DNA of 64,000 nt from the NCBI RefSeq assembly GCF_011044495.1, contig NZ_CP049143.1:5828001-5892000 (forward strand), written 5' to 3'. Source of the stretch: Roseimicrobium sp. ORNL1 (GTDB lineage: Bacteria > Verrucomicrobiota > Verrucomicrobiia > Verrucomicrobiales > Verrucomicrobiaceae). Shown here one piece after another: positions 9,356 through 19,266 of the stretch. Every line of letters starts with the position of its first letter. Within the stretch, counting starts at the first letter, position 1. Both the position numbers and the translations under genes were made by a program. The notes below the pieces were generated by a model that ran no database searches, had not been told where the DNA came from, and was given only the letters and a program-made list of their open reading frames with translations.

Positions 9356-9963
9356 TTGGTTTTGGAGGACCGCTAATGGGCGCTTACTGACGCTAATAAT
9401 TCAGGCTCTTCTCCTCTCTTGCCTTGGCTGGATCGGCTTCCTCTTGGAAAGATCTACGAATTCCGAGAGCACAAGGCGGCGCCATTCAACTTCCTTGGCT
9501 GGCCCAAAGTTGATGAGATATCCCACAGGCTTTCGTGAAAGTCGCATGTAATTCATCAATTGCCCCTGATGGTCCGAAGCCAAGGCACTGAGGGATTTCA
9601 GTTCCACTACAATGGTGTTGTACACATACAAATCGGGGACGTAGCGTTTCCGCAATTCCCTTCCCTTATAGAAGACCGCGATCTCCTGTTTGGCCACGAA
9701 GGGGATGCTCCTGCGCTCCAATTCATTCTCCAGGCATTCTTGGTAAATATCTTCCAGCAGCCCGCCTCCGACTTCACGATGCACCTCAAATGCCCCCCCC
9801 ATGAGATCATACCCTTCCTGGGCAAATGGCACTCTGCACTCTGGAATGTCGAAATCTTCCGGTTTCATTTCAGCGCATTATGCCGAAGCTGCCCATCGAT
9901 GGCACCATCACAAAGGTCCAAACATTAGCGTTCGTTAGCGTCAATTAGCGGTCCGAAAACCAA
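9356..9963. mobile_element. Inverted-repeat-bounded unit carrying a GxxExxY gene
   Basis: About 40-bp imperfect inverted repeats enclose the GxxExxY gene: left arm 9356-9397, right arm 9924-9963. Each arm reads inward as TTGGTTTT, then GGACCGCTAAT, then further units, giving three copies of a ~10-bp unit (CGCTAAY plus NRR). The left arm stops three bases before the gene's stop codon. No transposase is present and no target-site duplication is obvious. A related repeat pair without a gene lies at 16815-17005. Mobility is inferred from the architecture. Confidence 0.5.
9401..9868 (-). CDS. GxxExxY family protein
   Basis: A 155-aa protein with the family signature early in the sequence: VHREVGGGLLEDIYQECL, the G-x-x-E-x-x-Y pattern, followed by a conserved basic core (VAKQEIAVFYKGRELRKRY) and the PDLYVYNTIVVELKS segment. 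The D...E-x-K arrangement resembles the PD-(D/E)xK nuclease core. Family function is not established. It is likely cytoplasmic, with no signal or membrane segment. It occupies almost the whole space between two inverted repeats, and its neighbours (a secreted protease and a DUF1501 gene) have no evident link to it, consistent with acquisition as a unit. Confidence 0.85.
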   Translation of the reverse strand: MKPEDFDIPECRVPFAQEGYDLMGGAFEVHREVGGGLLEDIYQECLENELERRSIPFVAKQEIAVFYKGRELRKRYVPDLYVYNTIVVELKSLSALASDHQGQLMNYMRLSRKPVGYLINFGPAKEVEWRRLVLSEFVDLSKRKPIQPRQERRRA

Positions 9964-10002
9964 ACTAACCTACCGCACTTCCACGCACTTTGGCAAGGGG
10001 AG

Positions 10003-11436
10003 CTACGCCAGGAGCGGTTTCACCACATTCCCTGCCACGTCTGTCAGGCGGAAGTCGCGGCCTTGGAAACGGAAGGTGAGGCGTTCGTGATTCACCCCCA
10101 GCAGGTGCAGCAGGGTGGCGTGGAAGTCATTCACATGCACAGGGTCACGGGCGATGGTGTAGCCGAGTTCATCCGTCTCACCATAGGTCATGCCGCCCTT
10201 GATGCCGCCGCCGGCCATCCAGAAGGTGAAGCAACCACGGTGGTGGTCGCGACCAAAGCTGGGGATGTCTCCCTTGGTAATGCTGCCCTGCGAATAGCTC
10301 GTGCGACCAAACTCTCCACCCCAAATCACCAGGGTATCCTTGAGCATGTCGCGCTGCTTGAGGTCCTTGATGAGCGCGGCACACGGTTGGTCAATCTCCG
10401 AGGCGCCCATCGCGAAGTCACGAGGCAGACCGCCATGGTGATCCCAGCCCGGGTGGTAGAGCTGGATGAACTTGACGTTCTTCTCCGCAAGGCGACGCGC
10501 CAGAATGCAATTTGCCGCGAAGCTGCCGGGCTTCTTCGCATCCTTGCCATACATCTCGTAGATGTGCTCGGGCTCACCGCTGATGTCCGTGACTTCCGGC
10601 ACACTGGCCTGCATGCGGAAGGCCATTTCATATTGCTCGATGCGCGAGTTGATGGCTGCATCCTGCCTGATGGCATGCTCATGCGCGTGCAACTTGTTCA
10701 GGGCATCGAGCATATTGCGCGTGTCCTGGCGTGCGACCCCTGCGGGTTCGCTGAGATACAGCACCGGATCCTTCGCCGCGCGGAACTGCACGCCCTGATA
10801 CTGCGTGGGAAGAAATCCGCTGTCCCAAAGCCGGGCACTCAGCGGCTGGTCCACGCCACGCTTGCTGATGAGCACGATGAAGCTCGGCAGGTCGCGATTA
10901 TCCGTGCCGAGGCCATAGCTCACCCACGCACCGATGCTCGGGCGACCAGGGAGGGGAGAACCTGTCTGCAGAAATGTCAGGGCAGGGTCGTGATTCACCG
11001 CCTCCGAGAACATGCTCTTCACGAAACAAAGATCGTCCACCACCTTCGCCGTTTCGGGGAAGACGGAGCTCACCCAGGCACCACTCTTCCCATGCTGGGC
11101 ATACTTGTACGGGCTGCCGACGAGCGGGAAGTAACTCTGCGAGCCAGCCATCCCCGGCAGCATCTTGCCCTTGCGCAGGGACTCGGGAAACTCCACGCCC
11201 TGCTTCTCATTCAGATAGGGCTTGTAGTCGAAGCTCTCCAGATGCGAGGGCCCACCGCTCATGAAGAGGAAGATCACCCGCTTCGCCTTCGGCGCGAAAT
11301 GCGGCAAGCCCGGCAATCCACCCAATGATGCAGACGTTGGTGCTTCAGCACTCGGCGCCGCGGACACCATGTCCGCGAGGGCGAGGCTGCCGAAACCAAG
11401 ACCGGCACGCTGAAGAAGCTGACGACGGGAGAACAT
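10003..11436 (-). CDS. DUF1501 domain protein, exported (first copy)
   Basis: A 477-aa protein with a twin-arginine-like leader (SRRQLLQRAGLGFGSLALAD) and the DUF1501 core: FAPKAKRVIFLFMSGGPSHLESFDYKP near the start, later VIWGGEFGRT and GRDHHRGCFTFWMAGGG. DUF1501 belongs to the alkaline-phosphatase/sulfatase-like superfamily; the biochemical role is not established. It follows the PSD1 gene by 15 bp on the same strand, the recurrent PVC-phylum arrangement suggesting that the two exported proteins act together on an extracytoplasmic substrate. Confidence 0.9.
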   Translation of the reverse strand: MFSRRQLLQRAGLGFGSLALADMVSAAPSAEAPTSASLGGLPGLPHFAPKAKRVIFLFMSGGPSHLESFDYKPYLNEKQGVEFPESLRKGKMLPGMAGSQSYFPLVGSPYKYAQHGKSGAWVSSVFPETAKVVDDLCFVKSMFSEAVNHDPALTFLQTGSPLPGRPSIGAWVSYGLGTDNRDLPSFIVLISKRGVDQPLSARLWDSGFLPTQYQGVQFRAAKDPVLYLSEPAGVARQDTRNMLDALNKLHAHEHAIRQDAAINSRIEQYEMAFRMQASVPEVTDISGEPEHIYEMYGKDAKKPGSFAANCILARRLAEKNVKFIQLYHPGWDHHGGLPRDFAMGASEIDQPCAALIKDLKQRDMLKDTLVIWGGEFGRTSYSQGSITKGDIPSFGRDHHRGCFTFWMAGGGIKGGMTYGETDELGYTIARDPVHVNDFHATLLHLLGVNHERLTFRFQGRDFRLTDVAGNVVKPLLA

Positions 11437-11451
11437 TTCTTTCTGTTGGGA

Positions 11452-14400
11452 TTAGGGCTTCATCACACACTCATCGTAGGCCAGCAGGGCACGGGTGAGC
11501 ATGGTGGTGGCGGCGACTTCCACGGCATTCAGTTTGTCGTCGACAGCAGCTTCACCATTCTTGCGCCGAAGGGCATCGGCTTCCTCGGGCTTGGCCGCAA
11601 AATTCTCGCGAGCCTGCTTGATGAGTCCCACAAGAATGTCGCAAGCGCCAGGGTCCAGCTCCTTGGCTGTGAGGATGCGGAACGCAGACTTCGCACGGGC
11701 ACAGTCATCGCTGGGATGCTCCCGCACCAGCTTCTCGGCGAGCACACGAGCCGCTTCGAGGAATTGCGGATCATTGAAGAGCACGAGTGCCTGCAGGGGC
11801 GTGGCGCTCTTCTCGCGTCGTGCCTTGCAAAACTCACGTGTGGGCGCATCAAATACCGACATCGAAGGCGGAGGCAGCGTGCGTCTCCAGAAGGTGTACA
11901 CACTGCGGCGGAAGAGGTCCTTGCCCGTGCTCTGAACGTAGTCGTGCTGGGTGCCTGAGTCCTCCCACAATCCTGCCGGCTGGTAGGGCTTCACCGGCTC
12001 ACCACCGATGCGCTTGTCAAGCAATCCGGCAACCGCCAGTGCATTATCGCGCAGTTCCTCGGCCGTGAGACGCACACGCGGGCCACGGGCCAGAAGCTTG
12101 TTGTCGGGATCCCGCGTGAGCAGCGCGGGATCTGCCGGAGTGCTGGACTGCCGGTACGTGCCGCTGAGGACCAGCATACGGGCCAGGGCCTTCACGTCCC
12201 ACCCATTGTCCATGAACGAAACGGCCAGCCAATCGAGCAATGCAGGATTGGCGGGCAATTCGCCCTGAATGCCGAAATCCTCGCTCGTGCCCGAAATGCC
12301 GCGACCAAAGAACTGCTGCCACATGCGATTCACAAACACACGAGCGGTCAGGGGATTGCGACGATCCACCAGCCACTGCGCATAGCCGAGGCGGTTGCGC
12401 GGAAACTCCGGCGGGAAGGCGAAGACACTGGCCGGCGTGTCCGGACCGACCTTCTCCGTGGGTGAATCAAAGCGTCCGCGCTCCAGGATGTGTGTCTCAC
12501 GACGCTTCGCCTCAGGCACTTCACGCATGACCATGATCTCCTGCATCTTCATGGAGAGTGCATTCTCCTCGTCGCGCAGCTTCTGGAGCTTTTCCGTCTG
12601 CTGTTTCCACTCTGAATCCTTCTCACGCAGGTACCACTCGAACCACTCCTGGCGTGCCACCGGACCACCGGTGCCCGCGATCAGGCGAGCTTCTACAGGA
12701 GAGAGCTCGCAACCGTACAGACGGAAGTCATCGACGATGGCGTCGGTGAGGAAATTGTCATTCTTGCGCCCTGCCAGACCGAGCATGGAGTCCTCCACCT
12801 TGTCCTTGTCGATGTAGATCTGGGCGTAGGTGATGTCCTTGTAGAGATTGTCCCGCACGATGTCGCAATCCGCAGCGACACCATTGATGTACATCCGCAT
12901 GCCCTTCGCCTTGCTGGAGCCGTCGTAGGTCGCGGTGATGTGGGTGAGCTGATTGAGCGGCAGCTTCTGCTTCGCGCGGATGCGGATGGCATTGCCTGGC
13001 CAGAAGTGGCAGAGGGCGAAAGAGGGCTTCCCATCTTCAATCAGCACTTCATAACCACGCGAACCCGCATCGAGACCCGCTCGCGAATGGTGCATGACCA
13101 CGGCACGCGCTGTTTCCTTCATGGGCTGAATCCAGAAGGACGTGCTGAAAGCTTGCGTACGCGTCCAGTCCCCAGCTCCCGGGATGGACACGTGATTGTC
13201 CCCACGGAAGTGCAGGCCATTGCCATTGCGTCCCGGCATCATCTTGGACTTCAGGCGCACCGTGGCGGGGTACTGGGGCTGGGCGAGATTGGCGAACTTC
13301 TTGTCCTCCGACATCTCTTCGAACTCGAGTCTCACCAGCGGCTTGGCAGCAGACACCTCGGCATCACTGGAGCGAATCCACTGCATGAAGCGTTCGCGTG
13401 CTGCCGGAAGGAGATTCGCCCTCGCGATTTCCTGGGCGGCGATCTCAAAACGCACTTCGGCATGCCGCTTTTCTTCACCTTTGTCCTTGTACACGAACAT
13501 GGTCGGCGCCGGGATGGAGTCCGTGTACACCGTGTAGAGGCCGCACTCGTCGATGTTGTTCAGGAAGGCAGCGATGCTGTAGTAGTCCTTCGTGGAGATG
13601 GGGTCATACTTGTGGTCGTGGCAGCGGGCGCACTCCAGGGAGAGTCCCATGAAGGTGATGCCATTGGTACGCACACGATCCGCAATGATGTCCTGGCGGA
13701 ATTCCTCCTCATCACTGCCTGCTTCATTGCTCTGCTGCGGAAGGCGGTTGAAGGCCGTGGCGAGATACATGTCCTGTGTGGCGCCGGGCATCATGTCGCC
13801 GGCGGTCTGCCATAGGACGAACTTGTCATACGGCACGTTCGTGTTGAAGGCGCGCACCACCCAGTCGCGATAAGGCCAGGTGAGACAGTCGTGGTCTTCA
13901 TGCCGGCCGTACGTGTCCGCGTAACGAGCCACATCCAACCAGGCGACGGCCATGTGCTCACCATAAGCTTCGCTGGAGAGCAGACGATCCGTCACTTTCT
14001 CAAACGCCTCCGGCGACGAATCCGCCAGAAATGCATCCAGCTCCGTGAGTGTGGGAGGCAGGCCGGTGAGGTCAAAGGTCACACGACGAAGCCAGTCAGA
14101 GCGAGAGATGTCTGCCGCGGGGGTGATGCCTTCCTTCTCCAGCCTGGCCAGCACAAAGGCATCTACAGGAGCTTTCACGCGGGACTCGTAGCTCCGGAGC
14201 TCGGGCACGGCGGGCTTCTGCGGCGGGATGAAGGCCCAGTGCTTCTCGTAAGGGGCGCCCTGCTCAATCCAGCGGCGGATGGTGCCAATCTGCTCCGGAG
14301 TCAGCGGACGCTGCTCCTTCGGCGGGGGCATGATCTCGTCCGTGTCATGGGTGATCAGGCGCTTGAAGAGTTCACTCTCGTCCGGCTTGCCCGGCACGAT

Positions 14401-14613
14401 GGACTTCGCGGCAAGAACATTGTCCCGGTCATCCAGGCGCAGGTCCGCCTTGCGCTGCTTCACATCCTGCCCGTGACACTTCAGGCAATGCTCCGCTAGG
14501 ATAGGCTTTACCTCAAAGTTGTAACTGACGGGTGTGCCATCTCCCGCACACGCACTCACCGCAGAGCTCAGCACGGTGAATCCGAGGAGGAGTTTTCGCA
14601 TAGAAACTGGCAT
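11452..14613 (-). CDS. PSD1 / planctomycete cytochrome c domain protein with LamG module (first copy)
   Basis: About 1053 aa. Order: Sec signal ([20 protein letters not shown]); PSCyt1 haem domain with one CxxCH (EHCLKCHG); DUF1549 (PSCyt2); a central concanavalin-like LamG module (~residues 440-620, [15 protein letters not shown]... [22 protein letters not shown]); and C-terminal DUF1553 (PSD1; [22 protein letters not shown]). The start is uncertain: 14601 or 14613 both give a signal peptide and neither has a clear ribosome-binding site; an upstream GTG at 14637 is less likely. Such proteins are thought to be periplasmic or surface electron-transfer/degradation components, possibly with LamG contacting a polysaccharide. 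Operon partner: the DUF1501 gene. Confidence 0.88.
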   Translation of the reverse strand: MPVSMRKLLLGFTVLSSAVSACAGDGTPVSYNFEVKPILAEHCLKCHGQDVKQRKADLRLDDRDNVLAAKSIVPGKPDESELFKRLITHDTDEIMPPPKEQRPLTPEQIGTIRRWIEQGAPYEKHWAFIPPQKPAVPELRSYESRVKAPVDAFVLARLEKEGITPAADISRSDWLRRVTFDLTGLPPTLTELDAFLADSSPEAFEKVTDRLLSSEAYGEHMAVAWLDVARYADTYGRHEDHDCLTWPYRDWVVRAFNTNVPYDKFVLWQTAGDMMPGATQDMYLATAFNRLPQQSNEAGSDEEEFRQDIIADRVRTNGITFMGLSLECARCHDHKYDPISTKDYYSIAAFLNNIDECGLYTVYTDSIPAPTMFVYKDKGEEKRHAEVRFEIAAQEIARANLLPAARERFMQWIRSSDAEVSAAKPLVRLEFEEMSEDKKFANLAQPQYPATVRLKSKMMPGRNGNGLHFRGDNHVSIPGAGDWTRTQAFSTSFWIQPMKETARAVVMHHSRAGLDAGSRGYEVLIEDGKPSFALCHFWPGNAIRIRAKQKLPLNQLTHITATYDGSSKAKGMRMYINGVAADCDIVRDNLYKDITYAQIYIDKDKVEDSMLGLAGRKNDNFLTDAIVDDFRLYGCELSPVEARLIAGTGGPVARQEWFEWYLREKDSEWKQQTEKLQKLRDEENALSMKMQEIMVMREVPEAKRRETHILERGRFDSPTEKVGPDTPASVFAFPPEFPRNRLGYAQWLVDRRNPLTARVFVNRMWQQFFGRGISGTSEDFGIQGELPANPALLDWLAVSFMDNGWDVKALARMLVLSGTYRQSSTPADPALLTRDPDNKLLARGPRVRLTAEELRDNALAVAGLLDKRIGGEPVKPYQPAGLWEDSGTQHDYVQSTGKDLFRRSVYTFWRRTLPPPSMSVFDAPTREFCKARREKSATPLQALVLFNDPQFLEAARVLAEKLVREHPSDDCARAKSAFRILTAKELDPGACDILVGLIKQARENFAAKPEEADALRRKNGEAAVDDKLNAVEVAATTMLTRALLAYDECVMKP

Positions 14614-14859
14614 CTTGAGGAAATTTCGGTCGGACACTACCCGAGTATTTCAAGGCATCAAGCACCAAGCCTGCCACCCCCTTCGGAAGGAGCAAAATGA
14701 TCCGGAAATGACACGCCCTCAAGACCCTAGCCGCCATCGGCACCGCGAGGCAAAAACGTGGCAAATTGCCATTTTTCCCAGCCACAAACAGTCAACGCGT
14801 GGGAAAAATCGGCTGGACGGAATCGGAAACTGGCCAAGCATCAGCCACCCCCTTTTGCC

Positions 14860-16833
14860 ATGCCCCGCTTCCGCTCTTTGCTTACACCCCTCAATTTTGG
14901 ACGTCTGATTCTCCTGGGAGTGCTGCTAGTTTCTACGGAACAACTCGACGAAATGCGCCCGCCGTGGAAGTCCGCCTGGGCCCGTCACATCGCCGAAGGC
15001 AAGGAACCGACCTTCGGTGAACACCTTTCCACCGGGCTCTGGTATGGCGCGGCGGCCCGGGTGGGTATCTGTGGCGCCTTGCTGGCGGTATCGTTCCTGT
15101 GGGGTGTCGGCCTGAAAAGGAGCTATCCCTCCCCCACACCTCTTTCCCTTGCCCGGCCAGATGATGCAGCGGTGTCCCCCCGTACTTTCGCCTTGGTACT
15201 GGGGGTGATTGTGGCGGGATCTCTGGTGCTTCGGCTGCCAAGGATGACCCACTCCTTCTGGGGAGACGAGGCAGACGCCATGGCCACCTATGTCCACGGC
15301 AACTTCCGGCCTGCGGAAAAGAACGAGCCGGAGGGCCGCTTGTACTTCGAGCAACCCACCTGGGGTCAGAGCTTCTTCAGCGCACGCCATGGGGCGAACA
15401 ACCACGTGCTCTTCACTCTTGCCAGCCGCACGTGTCTGAACGGCTGGCGTCTGGTGACCGGACAGCCCCAGACAGCATTTGTGGAATGGGCAGCTCGCCT
15501 TCCCTCTCTCATCGCCGGCTTGGGCAGCCTGGTCACGCTGGCCCTGTTGCTGAGACGATGGGGACTCCCCACCGTGGGCCTGCTGGCGGCCGCGGTGATG
15601 TCCATCCATCCGTGGCATGTGCGGTACACGGCGGAAGCGCGAGGGTACGCGCTCATGCTGCTTCTCATGCCCATACTTTTGATCGTGCTCACGAATGCGC
15701 TTGAGAAGAACCTCTGGCGTGACTGGTTGCTCTTCGCCCTGGGCGAGTTTCTCCTGATGTACTCCTGGGCTGGCATCATGTACGGTCTGGCCGCGCTCAA
15801 TGTCGCTGCTGCGGTGCTGATGCTGCTGCGAAAAGATCGCCTGCCGCTGCTGGTGCGCTGGACTACCGCCAACATGCTGGCCGCGGTGGTCTTCGTGTCG
15901 CTCTATCTGCCGCACCTGCCACAGATAGAAAGCGCAAGAAAACGACTGCTGTGGATCAAAGGCCTGCCCATGGACAAGGTCTGGTTCCACAACCTGATCA
16001 CGCAACCCTTCACGGGCATCTCGTATCACGAGATGAATGCCGGCAATCCATCCGAAATGAGTTGGGAGCGACTGTTCCGTGAGTCTCCTGCCATCACCTC
16101 GACCGGGTTCGCCATCATTCTGCTGGCGTTTGCCGTGGGATTCGTAGCCCTGTGGCGGCGCAACCGGTCAGTGGCATGGCTGGTGTCTGCCATCCTCGGA
16201 GCTAGCGTGGTCTGCACCCTGCACTTCAAATTCATCCTCAAGGATGAGCTTCGGGCCTGGTATCTCATTTTTACCCTGCCCTTCATCTCCTTGTGCGTGG
16301 CTCTCGGACTGTACGAAATCACCTCCCTGATAAAGAAGTGCGCCGCCCAAGGACCGTCTCCACTTATGGCCCGAACAGGTGCTGTGATCGTTTGCCTGCT
16401 TCTCATCGGAGCCTCCACCTGGCCCATGAATGCCAGCCTGATCACCCAACCCGAAGAAGACTACAAGGGAGTTGTAGCTGCCAGCCTCTCCCGTCATGAG
16501 AGCTTCGCTCCAGACACGGCATCAAAGGTCCACGTGGTCTGGCTGTGGCGCTTCTCCGCGCTGTACGATCCCCGGGGTGAAAGCCGTGCGAGAAACCTGC
16601 CAGATCTAAAGGTCTACATGGAGAAGGCACTTCAGTCGGGACGTGAGTTGTACGTCGTCGTGGGCTTCCGTGAACTGGCGAAACTGAAAAGCGCGGACAT
16701 CCTCGCCGTGCTTGAGGATCCCGCGCAGTATGAGAGCGTGGTTTCCTTTCCCTCACGCGAGTCGCTGCACACGCTGGATGTGTACCGGATGAAGCGGAGT
16801 GGAGCTTCGGCTCTAACCACTAATAAACACTAA
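14860..16833 (+). CDS. GT39-type (ArnT/PMT-like) membrane glycosyltransferase
   Basis: About 657 aa with roughly ten or more hydrophobic segments. An in-frame upstream start at 14758 exists, but MPRFRSLL at 14860 better begins the first membrane helix. The motif SFWGDEADAM (~residue 130) after a membrane segment matches the catalytic acidic pair in the first periplasmic loop of GT39-like enzymes, which move sugars from polyprenyl-phosphate donors onto proteins or lipids. YTAEARGYALMLLLMP is also family-like. The acceptor is unknown. The last codons and TAA stop fall within the left arm of a repeat, so the C-terminus may have been altered by insertion. Confidence 0.75.
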   Translation: MPRFRSLLTPLNFGRLILLGVLLVSTEQLDEMRPPWKSAWARHIAEGKEPTFGEHLSTGLWYGAAARVGICGALLAVSFLWGVGLKRSYPSPTPLSLARPDDAAVSPRTFALVLGVIVAGSLVLRLPRMTHSFWGDEADAMATYVHGNFRPAEKNEPEGRLYFEQPTWGQSFFSARHGANNHVLFTLASRTCLNGWRLVTGQPQTAFVEWAARLPSLIAGLGSLVTLALLLRRWGLPTVGLLAAAVMSIHPWHVRYTAEARGYALMLLLMPILLIVLTNALEKNLWRDWLLFALGEFLLMYSWAGIMYGLAALNVAAAVLMLLRKDRLPLLVRWTTANMLAAVVFVSLYLPHLPQIESARKRLLWIKGLPMDKVWFHNLITQPFTGISYHEMNAGNPSEMSWERLFRESPAITSTGFAIILLAFAVGFVALWRRNRSVAWLVSAILGASVVCTLHFKFILKDELRAWYLIFTLPFISLCVALGLYEITSLIKKCAAQGPSPLMARTGAVIVCLLLIGASTWPMNASLITQPEEDYKGVVAASLSRHESFAPDTASKVHVVWLWRFSALYDPRGESRARNLPDLKVYMEKALQSGRELYVVVGFRELAKLKSADILAVLEDPAQYESVVSFPSRESLHTLDVYRMKRSGASALTTNKH

Positions 16834-17005
16834 CGGAACGCTAATAGGATCTGTGTTGGCAATCCGCAGTGAGATGTATTGGTCCCACGGAGCTTAACAT
16901 TTGCAAGGAAGCAACCGAACGCACTACCACTGCCTCGACCGAAACAACACTTATCAGTTCCATTCAGGAATCAAAATTAGTGTTCGTTAGTGCCCATTAG
17001 TGGTT
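16815..17005. repeat. Gene-less inverted-repeat element (MITE-like), second copy
   Basis: Left arm 16815-16845 and right arm 16976-17005 are inverted: both read inward as AACCACTAAT, CACTAAC and then CTAAT units in a ~10-bp period. The units resemble those around the GxxExxY gene, with CACTAAT replacing CGCTAAT. The ~130-bp interior has no open reading frame of note. A non-autonomous derivative of the 9.4-10.0 kb unit is inferred. Confidence 0.5.
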
Positions 17006-17036
17006 CGAACCGTCACTTCCTTCCTCCCGCACTCCC

Positions 17037-19205
17037 CTACTCCGCTGCCATCTTGGGCACGTCGCGGCGTGAGAAGCCAGCCTTCTTCTCCTTCCCCCAC
17101 TCCAGCTTGTCACTCACCTGCTGGGGATAAGCCCAAGCTTCCTTGTCATCATCATAGACAATGACGCGAGTGCGCTCGCTGGCCATGGCGACAGCTTGGG
17201 GAAGATCAAGGTACTTGAGCACATTCAGATAGATGGGACCTTCAACGTGCGAGTGCGGGACCTCATGCAGATCCAGCCGGGTAATGCCATCTTCGTACAA
17301 GCTGGCGTACACCGCATTTCCCGCCTGCATGCGGCTGGCCTGAACCCACAGTTTGGTTTTATCGAGTCCATCTACCGCGCGCAGCCCCCGGATGGCATGG
17401 CGGATGTCCCACATCTGCTGACCGTCGAGTGTCTGACCAAGAAGGTAGAAGCGGCGCAGGCGCTGGCCGCTGGCCTTCTCTGCCGCCGCTTTGGCCTTGG
17501 CATCGCCGGCTTTCACCGGCTTGTCCCACGCGCTGGGCCCGATACCGCGCGGACACACATATGCCATGCCCCACTTGAAGTTCTGAAACATCTTCTTCTC
17601 CTGATCGAGTCCCTTGGCATCCGCCTCCACGGCGATGTCCTTCGTGAACTGCGCAGGAAATGCCCTGGCAAAGGTATTGGCAAAATCCTGCCAGCCTTTT
17701 TCATCCAGCACATTGAGCACCACGAGTTCAAGGTCCTGCGGTTTCAGGTCTGCACGGCGCAGCACATAGAGATCCAGCGGGATGCCATCTGGCACGGCGA
17801 TCTGAAAACGCTCCATTGAAATGCCATCCGCAGCGAGCGAGTCCTGTTTTGCCGGGAGTACTGACTTGGCGATCTCACCGCCAGAGCCCGCCTGTCCTGC
17901 GAAGCACTTCTCCTTCAGCGCCTTCATCCAGGCATCTCTCGTACCGGTCCAGTCCTGGGGATATTCAGGCACTTTTGCTTCAGCAGCCTTGGGAACGAAG
18001 CTCTCATCAATCTTCGTGTTGCGTTCATCCTTGGGCAACTCCGTGAAGACCCGCAGCTTCTCCATGGGGATGCCCTTCACGGCAGGAGCATCGATGGTGC
18101 TCATCAGTTCGGCGCCCTGCAGGAACCGCATCATCCAGTGAAACTCGCCCACGTTGAGCGGCTGGGTGTCCATGTGCGGTCCTTCCGCGAACTGCAGACC
18201 GATGTTCTTCTCCGCATCAAGCAGCTTGTAGATGCGGCGCACGCTTTGATAAATGTTGAACACACCCTCGACGGGGAAGATGCGATCCTTATCCGTGTTC
18301 ACAATGCACAGTGGGCGGGGCGCGACGAGCGCGGCGACTTTTTCATAGTCCCACTGGTAAGTATTCACCATGAACATGCAGTCGCAGTGGCCCTCCACGC
18401 AGCCATCCACCACGTGATTGCGCAGGGTGGTGATGCCCGCAGTCGGCGCGGCGGCCTTGATGCGCTCATCCAATGCGGCAATCCACCACGAGTAGGCGCC
18501 ACCTCCGCTGCGGCCCGTGACGCCGAAGCGTGTCTTGTCCACTTCGGGACGCGTTTCCAGATAATCCAGCGCGCGGATGCCTGCCCAAGCTTCGACGCCT
18601 GCAGGAGTATACCCGCGGGACATCCACCACCAGCGTCCCTTGCTGTAGGTGCCGTGATGCTCGCCGCGGATTTCTCCGAGTTGCACGGTGTCGATGATCA
18701 AACACACGAAGCCGTGTTTCGCATACCACACACCGTGGTGTTCATACCCGGTTTTGTTTCCGTAGCTGATACCATCCTTCATCTTGCTGGAGTGGCCGCA
18801 GACGTAGAGCACGGTGGGCAGGGGCTTCTCCGCCTGCTTCGGACGGTAGAGATTCGCCGTGACGTAAAGGCCGGGCATGGACTGAAAGTGGAGATTTTCC
18901 ACAATGACGCCCTCGTGCTCGAACTCTCCCGTCTTGGTGGCTTTCAAATCCGTTCGCGGCGGCATGGGGTCAAGCCCGAGCATTTCGGCGAGCTGCCGCC
19001 GGTACTCGTCCTTCTTCGCGAGCCAATCCTCTTTGGTTTTGATCTCGCGAGCGAGCTGCCCCTCCAGGCGGCCGACTTCTGTTTTGAAGGTGCCACGCAA
19101 GGCATCGAGCTGGGGATTCCCCTGCTCGGTGTCAAACTGGGCGTGAAGCCCGGAGAGAGGCAGGCCCAACAGAGCCGCAGCAAGCACGAGTAGACGGATG
19201 CGCAT
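17037..19205 (-). CDS. Secreted alpha/beta hydrolase, acetylxylan esterase-like
   Basis: A 722-aa protein with a Sec signal (MRIRLLVLAAALLGLPLSGLHAQ). The nucleophile motif GRSGGG carries Ser233; D305 or D307 (NTDKDRIFP) and His344 (EGPHMDTQ) complete a plausible Ser/Asp/His triad. PTVLYVCGHSSKMKD just upstream fits an oxyanion-hole region. The fold and order suggest the acetylxylan esterase / prolyl-oligopeptidase-like hydrolases common in polysaccharide-degrading Verrucomicrobia. The C-terminal ~330 residues look like a second degenerate hydrolase-like half, including VVLNVLDEKGW and PRGIGPSAW. The exact substrate is unknown. It appears to be a single gene. Confidence 0.75.
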   Translation of the reverse strand: MRIRLLVLAAALLGLPLSGLHAQFDTEQGNPQLDALRGTFKTEVGRLEGQLAREIKTKEDWLAKKDEYRRQLAEMLGLDPMPPRTDLKATKTGEFEHEGVIVENLHFQSMPGLYVTANLYRPKQAEKPLPTVLYVCGHSSKMKDGISYGNKTGYEHHGVWYAKHGFVCLIIDTVQLGEIRGEHHGTYSKGRWWWMSRGYTPAGVEAWAGIRALDYLETRPEVDKTRFGVTGRSGGGAYSWWIAALDERIKAAAPTAGITTLRNHVVDGCVEGHCDCMFMVNTYQWDYEKVAALVAPRPLCIVNTDKDRIFPVEGVFNIYQSVRRIYKLLDAEKNIGLQFAEGPHMDTQPLNVGEFHWMMRFLQGAELMSTIDAPAVKGIPMEKLRVFTELPKDERNTKIDESFVPKAAEAKVPEYPQDWTGTRDAWMKALKEKCFAGQAGSGGEIAKSVLPAKQDSLAADGISMERFQIAVPDGIPLDLYVLRRADLKPQDLELVVLNVLDEKGWQDFANTFARAFPAQFTKDIAVEADAKGLDQEKKMFQNFKWGMAYVCPRGIGPSAWDKPVKAGDAKAKAAAEKASGQRLRRFYLLGQTLDGQQMWDIRHAIRGLRAVDGLDKTKLWVQASRMQAGNAVYASLYEDGITRLDLHEVPHSHVEGPIYLNVLKYLDLPQAVAMASERTRVIVYDDDKEAWAYPQQVSDKLEWGKEKKAGFSRRDVPKMAAE

Positions 19206-19266
19206 TCAATCGAATCGCGTCTACAGGAGGGGATCTTGCGGCGAGATGTGCCGGCTTCTCCTACTA

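Noticed and set aside
18138-19193. 351-aa open frame antisense to the esterase gene
   Set aside because: It is a GC-rich shadow frame on the opposite strand of a clear coding gene with full catalytic motifs.
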